Shown here: positions 21,942 to 30,638 of the stretch, in pieces
How the letters are laid out: every line of letters starts with the position of its first letter
Position numbering within the stretch: position 1 is the first letter of the stretch
Origin: CAVQBJ01 sp963819075
GTDB lineage: Bacteria; Actinomycetota; Thermoleophilia; Solirubrobacterales; Solirubrobacteraceae
Direction of reading: 5' to 3'
DNA length: 64,000 nt
Assembly (NCBI GenBank): GCA_963819075.1
Contig: CAWFUP010000002.1
Coordinates: 1,116,001-1,180,000, forward strand
Notes under the pieces: model-generated
Seen by the model: only the letters and a program-made list of their open reading frames with translations
Database searches by the model: none
Told to the model about the DNA's origin: nothing
Translations under genes and position numbers: made by a program

Positions 21942-23918
21942 CTACCAGCGCCGCTTGGCCCGGCTGGTGCCCCGCAGCAGTCGCCGGGTGGCGGTGAGGT
22001 CGACGAGCATCGCGGGCTGGTGGGTGCGCTGGTTCGCGGCCACGATCGCGGTGATGCGATCGCCGACGTGCAGGCCGGCGCGGATCGTGAAGGTCCGCCA
22101 GCGGGCCTTGGCGAGCGTGACGCGGGTGAGCGGCGTCAGCTTGTGGCGGCCGTGACGGCGGAGCGACACCTGTAGCTTGGCGGTCGGTGACGGGACGTGC
22201 AGGCACGTGATGCGCGCCCGCAGCGTCGTGCGCTTGGTGGTGACCGTGAGGACCTTCGCGCTGAGCCGACAGCTCGTCGCGGACGCGGGCCGTGACCGTG
22301 TGCGGCGGACGCTGCCGTTGCTCCCGGCCGCGCCGCCGCTGCTGCCGGAGATCGCCCCGCCGCCACCGCCGTTGGCCGCGTCCTGGGTGCACGGCGGGGT
22401 GCTCGTGGCGCTGACCTGGCAGGTGAAGGTCGGGGATTGGGCGATGTCGGGGGTGACGAAGGAAGCCGTGGTGATGGGGGCCGAGAGTTCGGCGTAGGCG
22501 GTGAAGCTGGCGACGGGCGGGCCGTTCTGCAGGCACATGTGGGCCTGGCCGGAGGGGCCGGTGGTCGCGGGAGCCACGCGTCCGTCGGCGGTGCGAAGAA
22601 CGAGTTGGGCGGTTTCGAGGGGGTAGCCGCCGTAGGTGGCGGTGGCGCTGACGCAGGTCGGGCTCGTGTGGGTGACGGTCAAGCCGAGCGGCAGCAGGTC
22701 AGCCGGGGGCGTGCTGCCGGCCCCGCAGAGCACCAGTCCCGAAGTGGGGTTGGTCTGCCAGCGCTGGGAGGCGGCGATGATCGCCGATCCGGTGAGGTTG
22801 GGCGCGCCAGTGACGTCGTCGAGGATCCCCATGTAGCCCTCGTCGATCGGTTCCAGATTCGTGCCGCTGCCGATCAGACCGTAGATGTCAAAGCTCTGTA
22901 CACCGCAGTCGCTGCGGGCGAGCGCGTCACCGGTGAGTGACAGCATCGCTGCCCGGGCGGCGTCCTCTGAGGTATCGCCGGGGCCGGAGGGGACGGCGGG
23001 CTGGCCGGCCTCGGTGACGTAGATCGGCAGGTTGGCATCTCCGGCGGTCGCCAGGGTGGCGCGCATTTGCTGGATCAGGCCGACGATCGCGGGCGTGTCG
23101 GCCGCATAGGGGTGAAAGCCGATCCCGTCGATCGAGCCCTTGACGCCAAGCCCATAGAGCTGGCTGACGTAGGACGCAGCGTTCTGCCAGCCTATGCTGG
23201 CGAGGATCTGCCCGGTCGGGTCGACCGCGTGGACCGCTGCGCTCAGCGGCTTGAGCACCCTCACATACTCTGCGGGGGCGGGGGAGCCGGTCCAGAAGTT
23301 GGTGGAGTTGGCTTCAGTCCAGACTTCGAATTGCTGCACGGGCAGGTAGGGCAGCTGGGGGTTCTGGGCCCAGAACGTCCCGCCGGCGCCGTACCGGGCT
23401 GCGAACGCCGCCGCGAATGCCACGAAGTCGCCGTAGTGGTCCGGGGCCAGATGGAAGCCGGTGGAGCCGGTCCATGCCGGCGGTGAGTCCAGGACGGCGA
23501 GCATCCGTACGCCGTTGGCCGCAAGCATCCCCACCAGAGCGTCGGTCGAATGGGTCGGGTTACCCGGTGAGTCCCAGGTGTAGGTGTGCACGCCGTTGGC
23601 CGGGGGGCTCGGTTCCGCCCACGACCAGATGGCGTCCATCCGCGCGGTCTGGAGGTGGTCGCTGCTCATCGCGGCGATGAACGCGTTCCAACCACTCGGC
23701 GCGACGAGCATCTCCCGGATGAGCGGCTGGATGTTCACGCCGTAGTAGCTCGCGGGCGGCGGTGCGGCGGCGCTTGCCTGAGGCGTAGCGCCGGCCAACA
23801 CGCACAACGGGGCCAGGAGGATCAAGCACGTACGACGCCAGCGCTGGCCATGCGAAGAGATTGCTGAATGCGCAGGCGCCATCGCCTGCCGGCTCGCGGC
23901 AACTCCCGTGGTGACCAT
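21942..23918 (-). CDS. Secreted clan-A glycoside hydrolase with basic C-terminal domain
   Basis: 658 residues from ATG 23918, preceded by AAGGGAA. Residues ~31-52 (CLILLAPLCVLAGATPQASAAA) are a signal peptide. The catalytic domain (~60-420) resembles GH5/GH39-type (beta/alpha)8 enzymes: VWTEANSTNFW near 200 would hold the acid/base Glu and IYVTEAGQP near 300 the nucleophile. A Gly/Ser linker (~540-560) leads to a basic beta-rich tail (KVLTVTTKRTTLRARI) seen on exported proteins of related bacteria. Substrate is unknown. It appears monocistronic. Confidence 0.8.
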   Translation of the reverse strand: MVTTGVAASRQAMAPAHSAISSHGQRWRRTCLILLAPLCVLAGATPQASAAAPPPASYYGVNIQPLIREMLVAPSGWNAFIAAMSSDHLQTARMDAIWSWAEPSPPANGVHTYTWDSPGNPTHSTDALVGMLAANGVRMLAVLDSPPAWTGSTGFHLAPDHYGDFVAFAAAFAARYGAGGTFWAQNPQLPYLPVQQFEVWTEANSTNFWTGSPAPAEYVRVLKPLSAAVHAVDPTGQILASIGWQNAASYVSQLYGLGVKGSIDGIGFHPYAADTPAIVGLIQQMRATLATAGDANLPIYVTEAGQPAVPSGPGDTSEDAARAAMLSLTGDALARSDCGVQSFDIYGLIGSGTNLEPIDEGYMGILDDVTGAPNLTGSAIIAASQRWQTNPTSGLVLCGAGSTPPADLLPLGLTVTHTSPTCVSATATYGGYPLETAQLVLRTADGRVAPATTGPSGQAHMCLQNGPPVASFTAYAELSAPITTASFVTPDIAQSPTFTCQVSATSTPPCTQDAANGGGGGAISGSSGGAAGSNGSVRRTRSRPASATSCRLSAKVLTVTTKRTTLRARITCLHVPSPTAKLQVSLRRHGRHKLTPLTRVTLAKARWRTFTIRAGLHVGDRITAIVAANQRTHQPAMLVDLTATRRLLRGTSRAKRRW

Positions 23919-24384
23919 CGAGTTCCCTTGCTTTCGCGCTGGTGGCGGCCGGAAGCCGAACCTGGTTGGCGGCGCCGGGCCGGCGCGCAGCCTCGTTAGT
24001 CGGCGCGGGTCGTCCGGTCTTGAGGGAGGTCCGGTCGTGAACCCGCCAGACCGGGTCAGCCCGTGCGCGGGTCCAGCGATTACAGCCGAGGCACGCTCAG
24101 GCGTTTCGCGCGGCGGCTCGCGCGCGGCGCGTGAGCTCGACCGTCGCCGCACGCGCCTGTGTGCTGTCGGCGAGCACCCGCGCGCACGCCTCGGGCCGGC
24201 GCGCGACCTCGGGGCGTCTCGACGGCTAGGTCGATGCCGCGTCGGGCTGGTCGCCGGCCCGTCGCTCGCAACCTCAATTAGGAGTCAGTCGCGAGCGTTA
24301 CGCGTGTCCCGGGTGTGCCCAGACGTGGGAGCAGACGGCGGTCGCGGAGCTTGGAACCGTCCTGCCCCGCCCGTCCGCCGCCCA
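23919..24384. other. Non-coding leader of the hydrolase and downstream gap
   Basis: 466 nt, very GC-rich. I looked for a c-di-AMP (ydaO-type) riboswitch, common ahead of actinobacterial wall hydrolases, and did not find its conserved segments. Nothing else stands out. Confidence 0.4.
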
Positions 24385-24828
24385 TCAGCCGCCCAACGCC
24401 CGCTGGAGCTCAGCGAGGCATCCGCGCCATCCCCAGTCCTGGGCCTTGCGGCGCTCGTCGCCGGAGATGTTGCGGTTGACCATCAGCACCGTGGTTGAGC
24501 CCTCGCTGGACTCCGCGAAGGAGAGCTCCATAAGCTGCTCGTTGGACGGGTCGTCGTCGAAGATCCAGGTCATGACCAGCCGGTGCGGCCGGTCGATGAG
24601 CGTGTATTGACCCCGCGCCCCGGCCTCACTGCCATCGGGCTTGCGCATCACGACGCGGACCGCTCCGCCGACCTGCAGATCGACCTCGGCCACCGGAGTG
24701 CTCCAGTCCGGCTCGCAGTGAAGCCAGCGCCGCATCACCTCGGGGCTGGTCCACGCGTCGAAGACCTCCTGGGCCGAGGCCTCGAAGGTCCGCTCGATCC
24801 GCACCACGTGGCTGGACTGGTCGGTCAC
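24385..24828 (-). CDS. SRPBCC/AHSA1-family protein
   Basis: 147 residues from GTG 24828, overlapping the ArsR gene by 4 bp. HVVRIERTFEASAQEVFDAWTSPEVMRRWL and GRYT-like GQYTLIDRPHRLVMTW, DWGWRGCLAELQRAL are typical of the Activator-of-Hsp90-ATPase-like (START-fold) family. Genes of this family are very often coupled to an ArsR regulator, as here. The fold makes a hydrophobic cavity; ligand unknown. Confidence 0.88.
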   Translation of the reverse strand: MTDQSSHVVRIERTFEASAQEVFDAWTSPEVMRRWLHCEPDWSTPVAEVDLQVGGAVRVVMRKPDGSEAGARGQYTLIDRPHRLVMTWIFDDDPSNEQLMELSFAESSEGSTTVLMVNRNISGDERRKAQDWGWRGCLAELQRALGG

Positions 24829-25142
24829 TCGCGCTCGCTCCGTTCCTCCAGGTACTCGCCGACAGCGTCGAACAGGCGCTCCCAGCGCGCCCGCTGGAGT
24901 TCTATCCATTCCGAGGCCGCGGCGAGCGCCTCCGGGCGCAAAGTGAGGCGGTGCGTCCGGCCGTCGATCACTCGGGTGACGACGCCCGCCTCCTCCAGCA
25001 GCTTCAGATGCCGGGAGATCGTCGGCTTGGAGACGTCGAAATCCCTCGTCACCTCTCCGACGGTCGCTGCCCCGCTGCTGAGCCGCTCGACGATCTCGCG
25101 CCGGAGGGGATGCGCGAGCGCCCGGAACGTATCGTTAGCCAT
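24825..25142 (-). CDS. ArsR-family transcriptional regulator
   Basis: 105 residues from MANDTFRALAHPLRREIVERL, with the winged helix VGEVTRDFDVSKPTISRHLKLLEEAGVVTRVIDGRTHRLTL. No cysteine metal site is visible, so it belongs to the non-metal ArsR group that pairs with SRPBCC proteins. The 6-bp inverted repeat overlapping its start codon suggests autoregulation. It would also control the divergent DUF899 gene 48 bp away. Confidence 0.92.
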   Translation of the reverse strand: MANDTFRALAHPLRREIVERLSSGAATVGEVTRDFDVSKPTISRHLKLLEEAGVVTRVIDGRTHRLTLRPEALAAASEWIELQRARWERLFDAVGEYLEERSERE

Positions 25143-25151
25143 TGTGCTAAC
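25134..25151. promoter_or_regulatory. Candidate ArsR operator over the start codon
   Basis: GTTAGC (25134-25139) and GCTAAC (25146-25151) are perfect arms around a 6-bp spacer that contains the ArsR ATG (25140-25142). Placed between divergent genes, it could regulate both. Confidence 0.6.
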
Positions 25152-25190
25152 TATATGGCCCCGCGGACCCGAACAGGAGGTGGCACGTCG

Positions 25191-25946
25191 ATGACAGGAC
25201 ACAGGATCGGCACGCAGGAGGAGTGGAAGGCGGAGCGCGACGAGTTGCTCGAGGAGGAGAAGGAGCTCACCCGCCGCGGCGACGAGCTGGCCCGGAAGCG
25301 GCGCGAGTTGCCTTGGGTCCCGGTCGAGGAGGACTACCGCTTCGAGACGGAACGTGGCACGAAGAGCCTCCTCGAGCTGTTCGGCGGCCGCTCCCAGCTG
25401 CTCGTCTACCACTTCATGTTCGGCCCGTCCTGGAACGCGGGCTGCCCCGTCTGCTCCTCGATCGCGGATACGCTCGCTCCCCAGGTTCCCCACCTCAAGG
25501 CAAGGGACACCACGCTGCTGCTCGCCTCCCGCGCGTCGCTGGAGAAGCTTCTCCCCTTCAGGGAGCGGATGCGCTGGAGCATCGACTGGGTCTCAAGCGG
25601 TGGCAACGACTTCAACCGGAACCTCGGCTTCCTGTACACGCGAGAGGAGCTGGAGCCGTTCCTGTCCGGCGAGATCCCGTCCACCGTCGTGCAGAACGCA
25701 CGCATGTGCGGGACGGACGCGGCCGGCTACGTCGCAGAGGGCCCAGGCCTTAGCGCGTATGCGCTCTCGGACGGGACCGTCTACCGGACCTACGTGACGA
25801 CCGCCCGCGGCCTCGAGGCCGCGATGGCCTACTACCCGCTCCTGGACCGGACGGCGAAGGGCCGCGACGAGGACCCGTCACAGCCGATGTGGGTGCGCCG
25901 CCACGACGAATACGAGCAAACTCCCGACCCGGCGGCCGGCGTATGA
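25191..25946 (+). CDS. DUF899 thioredoxin-like protein
   Basis: 251 residues with AGGAGG at 25175-25180. The family pattern is clear: ELPWVPVEEDYRFETERG, then LLVYHFMFGPSWNAGCPVCSSIAD (a CPVC pair in a thioredoxin-like fold), and a C-terminal YYPLLDRTAKGRDED. The biochemical role is not established. The gene is divergent from arsR and overlaps the following DUF2182 gene by 4 bp, so all four genes here may form one regulon. Confidence 0.88.
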   Translation: MTGHRIGTQEEWKAERDELLEEEKELTRRGDELARKRRELPWVPVEEDYRFETERGTKSLLELFGGRSQLLVYHFMFGPSWNAGCPVCSSIADTLAPQVPHLKARDTTLLLASRASLEKLLPFRERMRWSIDWVSSGGNDFNRNLGFLYTREELEPFLSGEIPSTVVQNARMCGTDAAGYVAEGPGLSAYALSDGTVYRTYVTTARGLEAAMAYYPLLDRTAKGRDEDPSQPMWVRRHDEYEQTPDPAAGV

Positions 25947-26728
25947 CTCCGCTTCGGGTCGCACGCAGCCAGCCCGCAGCGATCGCCGGGCTATTGGTCG
26001 CCGCGGGCCTGGCCTGGTGGTGGACGGTCGGGCGGATGGCCGGAATGGACGCGGGTCCCGGCACCGACCTCGGTACGCTCGGCTGGTTCACGGCCTCCTG
26101 GGTGGCGATGATGGCCGCGATGATGCTCCCCGCGTTCGCGCCCGCTCTCGCCGGATACCTCGCCTTCACGGGCGGCCGCGGGCCCAGCCGCTCGCTGCTG
26201 TGCACCGCCGGCTACCTACTTGCCTGGACCGCCGCCGGCGTTGTGACGTACGGGCTGTTCGAGTTCGGCAAGGGTCTGCTGGCGAGCGATTTGGCCTGGG
26301 ACGGCGCTGGGCGGTGGCTGTCGGGCGGTGTGATCGTGCTCGCCGCCGTCTACCAGCTCACTCCCATGAAGCATGCATGTCTGCTGCGTTGCCGGGGCGA
26401 CGTCGAGGTGACGCGCGGCCTTTCACGCCATGAGAGGTCCGACGCGCTGGCCATGGGCGCACGGAGCGGCGCGTGGTGCATCGGCTGCTCATGGGCGCTC
26501 ATGGCCGCGCTGTTCGCGCTCGGTGTGATGAGCCTGACCTGGATGGCGCTCATCGCGGTGCTGGTCGCGGTCGAGAAGACCGGGCCCCGCCCGTCCGTCG
26601 CGAGGCTGGCGACGGCGGTCGTGCTCGCGGCGCTTGCCGTGGGGGTGCTTGCTGCGCCGGGGCAGGTGCCAGGGCTTGTCGTTCCGGGTTCCCCGTTGGG
26701 GATGCACGCGATGAAGGCGATGGGGTAG
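25943..26728 (+). CDS. DUF2182 integral membrane protein
   Basis: 261 residues, start ATG 25943 inside the DUF899 stop (ATGA). About six or seven membrane segments; family hallmarks AMMLPAFAPALAGYLAFTG, YQLTPMKHACLLRCR and WCIGCSWALMAALFALGVMSL, with conserved Met/Cys/His suggesting metal binding. DUF2182 proteins are described as predicted metal-binding membrane proteins; substrate unknown. Coupling with DUF899 is common. Confidence 0.88.
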   Translation: MTPLRVARSQPAAIAGLLVAAGLAWWWTVGRMAGMDAGPGTDLGTLGWFTASWVAMMAAMMLPAFAPALAGYLAFTGGRGPSRSLLCTAGYLLAWTAAGVVTYGLFEFGKGLLASDLAWDGAGRWLSGGVIVLAAVYQLTPMKHACLLRCRGDVEVTRGLSRHERSDALAMGARSGAWCIGCSWALMAALFALGVMSLTWMALIAVLVAVEKTGPRPSVARLATAVVLAALAVGVLAAPGQVPGLVVPGSPLGMHAMKAMG

Positions 26729-27050
26729 GCGGGACAGCGGTTCACGCTCACGCGAGTAGCCGGGCGGCCCGCCGAGCGTTCTAAGGGTGCCTGGGAATGA
26801 AGCGGTCCATGTTCGCTGGCGTCGCGCCGGGTGGCTGACGCCCTGCCCATTGGCGGCTCACCTTCATTCGGGATGAAGAGGTTGGCCCCCGTCGGATCGT
26901 CTCCCAGTGAAGCCCGGGTGGGCGGCGGAATCCAACGCTCGCGTCATCCGCGACCGGCGTGGCTCCGACGTTGCGAAGCGGCGCTCGTGCTCGACGAGCA
27001 AGAGCAACCGCTCGGAGGCGACTTGCTGCGGGGCACGCGAGCTCTAGCCG
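26729..27050. other. Gap between convergent genes
   Basis: 322 nt with no gene or convincing terminator. Confidence 0.4.
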
Positions 27051-28553
27051 TCAGGCCGCTTCGACCTGCCACACCTCGTTCGGTTCCTCTGCCACGACCT
27101 CGGTTGTCGCGGGCACCGGACGCAGCGTCGTCGCGGCGATCGCGGTGCCCACGGCGACGAGGGCGGCGGCGATCTCGAAGGCGAGGTGGTAACCGCTCGT
27201 CAGCGCCGGGGCGGCGTTCTCGCCGCTGGCCAGCAGGTGGTTGGTGTGGGTGGCCGACAGGCTGGCCAGGACGGCGAGCCCGAGGGCGCCGCCGACCTGT
27301 TGGGTGGTGTTGACCAGGCCCGAGGCCAGGCCCGAGTCCTCGGGGGTCGCCCCCGACATGGCGAGCAGCATCAGGGTCGGGAAGCAGATGCCCGCACCGA
27401 TCCCGAGCAGCAGCATGACCGGCAGCAGGTCGATGACGTAACCGGCGCTGACGGGTGCTCGCGAGAACAGCAGGAGCCCCGTGACGATGAGCAGCAGCCC
27501 ACCCGTCAGCGTCGTGCGGGCTCCGAAGCGTGCGGTCAGCAGGGCCGAGAACCGGACCGAGAACAGCCCGATCGTGACCGCGACCGGCAGGAAGGCCAGG
27601 CCGACCTCCACGGCGTCGTAGTGGAGCACCTGCTGCAGGTACAGCGCGCCGAGGAAGAACATCCCGAACAGCCCGGCGACCATCAGCACTTGAATGACGT
27701 TCGCGGCTGCGACGTTCGGCGAGCGCAGGATCCTCAACGCCATGAGCGGTTGACGGGCCGTGGCCTGGCGGGCGACGAACGCGCCCAGAAGGGCGACGGC
27801 CGCCCCGCCGAAGCCGAGCGTGTGCGCCGAGCCCCAGCCGTAGCGGCTCGCCTCAACGATTGCGTAGACGCCCAACATGAGCGCCCCGGTCACCAGGACG
27901 GCGCCCGGCACGTCGGCGCCGTGGTGCAGGCCGATGCCCTCGTCGCGCTCGAGCAGACGCATCACGAGCGTTGCGGTGACGATGGCGATCGGGATGTTCA
28001 CGAAGAAGATCCAGTGCCAGTTGATGGCCTGGGTGAGCACGCCGCCGGCCAGGAGGCCGATCGACGCGCCGGCGGCGGCGACGAAGCTGTAGATGCCGAT
28101 CGCCCGGGCCCGCTCGTCGGCACCCGAGAACATCGTCACGATCATCCCGAGGATCACCGACGACGTCAGCGCGCCGCCGACGCCCTGGACGAAGCGGGCG
28201 GCGACGAGCACCTCCTGGCTGGCGGACAGGCCGCAGACGAGGGAGGCGGTGGTGAAGATGGCTAGGCCGACCATGAACACGCGCTTGCGCCCCACGAGGT
28301 CGCCGAGGCGGCCCGCGAGGAGCAGCAGGCCACCGAACGCGATCAGGTAGGCGTTGACCACCCAGGCAAGGTTGGCCTGGGAGAAGCGAAGATCGCGCTG
28401 GATCGACGGCAGTGCGACATTCACGATCGTCTGATCGAGGATGATCATCAGCATCCCGGCGCACAGTCCGACGAGCGCGAGCCAGCGGGCGCGCTCACCG
28501 ACGGGTGCGGCCGAGCGGGATCGGACGGTGGACGAACGGTCGCCTTCGGACAT
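27051..28553 (-). CDS. DHA2-family (EmrB/QacA) multidrug efflux transporter
   Basis: 500 residues, 14 hydrophobic segments. MFS motifs: DQTIVNVALPSIQRDL (TM1, DHA2 motif D1), WVVNAYLIAFGGLLLLAGRLGDLVGRKRVF (motif A), and GVGGALTSSVILGMI (motif C region). It is a proton-driven exporter of drugs or other hydrophobic compounds. A 14-bp palindromic operator lies 35 bp upstream and a MarR gene follows upstream on the same strand, so derepression by a ligand is likely. Confidence 0.93.
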   Translation of the reverse strand: MSEGDRSSTVRSRSAAPVGERARWLALVGLCAGMLMIILDQTIVNVALPSIQRDLRFSQANLAWVVNAYLIAFGGLLLLAGRLGDLVGRKRVFMVGLAIFTTASLVCGLSASQEVLVAARFVQGVGGALTSSVILGMIVTMFSGADERARAIGIYSFVAAAGASIGLLAGGVLTQAINWHWIFFVNIPIAIVTATLVMRLLERDEGIGLHHGADVPGAVLVTGALMLGVYAIVEASRYGWGSAHTLGFGGAAVALLGAFVARQATARQPLMALRILRSPNVAAANVIQVLMVAGLFGMFFLGALYLQQVLHYDAVEVGLAFLPVAVTIGLFSVRFSALLTARFGARTTLTGGLLLIVTGLLLFSRAPVSAGYVIDLLPVMLLLGIGAGICFPTLMLLAMSGATPEDSGLASGLVNTTQQVGGALGLAVLASLSATHTNHLLASGENAAPALTSGYHLAFEIAAALVAVGTAIAATTLRPVPATTEVVAEEPNEVWQVEAA

Positions 28554-28587
28554 GGCTGCCTCCCTGGGGTCGGTGTCGCCATGACCG

Positions 28588-28619
28588 TAGCAGATGATCT
28601 GTTAGCAGATCATCTGCTA
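28588..28619. promoter_or_regulatory. MarR-type operator ahead of the efflux gene
   Basis: Perfect 14-bp arms TAGCAGATGATCTG (28588-28601) and CAGATCATCTGCTA (28606-28619) around TTAG. It lies 35 bp upstream of the transporter start and 106 bp downstream of the MarR stop. Length, symmetry and position fit a MarR dimer site. Confidence 0.75.
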
Positions 28620-28724
28620 GCGCCGTAACCGCTCGACACCCGACGTCCCTGCGGGGCGGCAGATCCGGCACGCGCAACCGGCTGGCCGGCCACGGCCGGT
28701 CATTTGAGCGGCGTTGGCTCAGGC

Positions 28725-29252
28725 TCAGCCGCGCGAGCGCGGGCGGCGCACCGGCACCGAGCGCTCGACCGGCACGGACAGGCGGCCGCACACGAGCCGC
28801 CCGAGCGCGTCGAGGAACTGCGCTCGCAATGTGGCTGGCAGGGAGGCGAGGACGCCGGCCTGCACGCGATCGACTACCGCCTGCGCGGCCACCAGCGTCC
28901 GCTTGCCCTTCGGCGTGACGGTCACGATCCGCGCACGACGATCGGTGCTCGACGCGCGCCGCTCGGCCAGGCCGGCAGCCTCGAGGTGGTCGAGCATCAC
29001 GACCATGGTCGTCTTGTCGACGCCGACGGCACGGGCGAGCTCGATCTGGGTGAAGCTGCCTCCGAGGGCCGTGTTCAGGGCGCACACGTCGCGGGGCGCG
29101 ATGCCGAGGCCGGCCAGCGCGGCCGTCGTCTCGGTGGTCAGCACGTGGTTGGCCTGCGCGAGCAGCCAGCCGAGGTCGTTGGTGAGGCAGGTCGGCGCGG
29201 GCGCGAGAGGGGCCGTCGGCTCGCCGGATTCGGGTGTCGTGGTGATTGCCAC
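28725..29252 (-). CDS. MarR-family transcriptional regulator
   Basis: 175 residues. The winged helix is SFTQIELARAVGVDKTTMVVMLDHLEAAGLAERRASSTDRRARIVTVTPKG, with the classical DRRAR wing. The DKTTMV helix contacts DNA in this family. It precedes the DHA2 transporter on the same strand, 171 bp apart, with the palindrome between them. It probably represses the transporter and possibly itself. Confidence 0.92.
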   Translation of the reverse strand: MAITTTPESGEPTAPLAPAPTCLTNDLGWLLAQANHVLTTETTAALAGLGIAPRDVCALNTALGGSFTQIELARAVGVDKTTMVVMLDHLEAAGLAERRASSTDRRARIVTVTPKGKRTLVAAQAVVDRVQAGVLASLPATLRAQFLDALGRLVCGRLSVPVERSVPVRRPRSRG

Positions 29253-29351
29253 AATCCCATCCTACCCGCCGCTTCGTCCGAAGCTGGATCGTCTGCTCGT
29301 GGACGAAGGCGTCGCCTCGGCTATCGCGCAGTCGTGACCAGCACGTGACCA

Positions 29352-30542
29352 GTGCTTGCCCGCGCCGGCCGCGATGGCCTACGGTTGTTCGCAGTGGCCG
29401 GATCGATCGAACGAGTGGTGGTCTTCGTGCAGGAGAACCACACGGCCGACAATTACTTCCGCGGCTTGGCGCCGTATGGCGGCAACGTGGTAACCGACTG
29501 GCCGACGACGCCAAACCCGCCGGCGAGCGACCAGCCCCACGACCGGACGGCCTACTTTCGCTGGCTGACCGACGGGACGGCCAAGCGGTCGCAGTTCGAT
29601 ACCGACGCGGTCCTCCCCTACTACCTCCATCTGGCCGTAACCGGCGCGATCCTCGAAAACCACTGCGCGGGGTTCGGGACCAACTCGACGCCCAACCACA
29701 TGATTCTCGTCGGCGGTCAGAGCCCGACCTTGAAGAACCCGCCGTTCAGCGCCGCCGCGCCGAGCTGGGACCTTCCGTCGGTGTTCGGCCTGGCTGAGCA
29801 GGCCGGCGTCCCGTGGCGAGCGTACGCCGGGGCGAACGATTACCCGGTCCACTTCTACTCCGAGCTGCACGGATCCCCCAACGTGGTCGCCTCGAACGCC
29901 TTCCTCGCGGACGCCCGCGCGGGTGCGCTGCCGCGGCTCGTGTACGTCTGGCACAACTCCCCGCAGGACGAACACCCGCCGGCGGACGTCACGGTCGGCA
30001 TGGACCTCATCTGGCAATCGGTGGATGCGGTCGTCCAGGGCGGCGGATGGGAGCAGACCGTGTTCATGCTCACCTGGGACGACTGGGGCGGATGGGACGA
30101 CCACGTAGCCACCCCGGCCGTCGAATACACGCCCGACAACGTGCAGTTGGCCTACGGACCGCGCGTTCCCCTGCTCATGTTCGGCGGTCACGTCCGCCCG
30201 GGCATCGACAGCCGCTGGTCCTCGCACGCGTCCGTGCCGCGCACGGTGTGCCAGCTACTCGGATTGCCTTCGCTCGGGGTGCCTCGCGCCGACTCCGACC
30301 CCGGTCTCGGCGACCTCGTCGACGTGACCGCCGCGGCGGTGGCGCCGCCGCCCGCCTACGGCCAGCCGCTCGACACCCCGGCGCCGCCGAGCCCCGCCCC
30401 GGCGCCGCGGCCCCTGCCGCCCCCGCCGGTCGTGGCTCCAATGCCGGTGCCGCCGGTCATCCTGCGCACCGGCGGCACGCTGCCGCCCCCCAACGACGTC
30501 AAGCTGCCCCAGCAGCCGGCCCCGCCCGGTCACACGGGCTGA
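29352..30542 (+). CDS. PF04185-family phosphoesterase with proline-rich tail
   Basis: Up to 396 residues. GTG 29352 is the longest start; GTG 29394 gives the more typical beginning MAGSIERVVVFVQENHTADNYFRG. The family core shows the metal-binding ENHT, the GTNSTPNHM segment and WDDWGGWDDHV, as in acid phosphatases and phospholipase C-like enzymes. Residues ~330-396 are a Pro-rich tail (PAPPSPAPAPRPLPPPP). No signal peptide is seen, unlike the other PF04185 protein here (43927). Substrate unknown. Confidence 0.85.
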   Translation: MLARAGRDGLRLFAVAGSIERVVVFVQENHTADNYFRGLAPYGGNVVTDWPTTPNPPASDQPHDRTAYFRWLTDGTAKRSQFDTDAVLPYYLHLAVTGAILENHCAGFGTNSTPNHMILVGGQSPTLKNPPFSAAAPSWDLPSVFGLAEQAGVPWRAYAGANDYPVHFYSELHGSPNVVASNAFLADARAGALPRLVYVWHNSPQDEHPPADVTVGMDLIWQSVDAVVQGGGWEQTVFMLTWDDWGGWDDHVATPAVEYTPDNVQLAYGPRVPLLMFGGHVRPGIDSRWSSHASVPRTVCQLLGLPSLGVPRADSDPGLGDLVDVTAAAVAPPPAYGQPLDTPAPPSPAPAPRPLPPPPVVAPMPVPPVILRTGGTLPPPNDVKLPQQPAPPGHTG

Positions 30543-30638
30543 ACCGAGGCCCGTCGGCGTGCGAGCCGGGCCCGGGCCAAGGCGCGTCGGCGGCCTCGTT
30601 TCGTGGCGCATTGCCGGCAATGGCGTGAGCCGCCTGGG

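Noticed and set aside
23919..24384. Possible c-di-AMP riboswitch ahead of the secreted hydrolase
   Set aside because: The conserved ydaO-type segments are not present on inspection.
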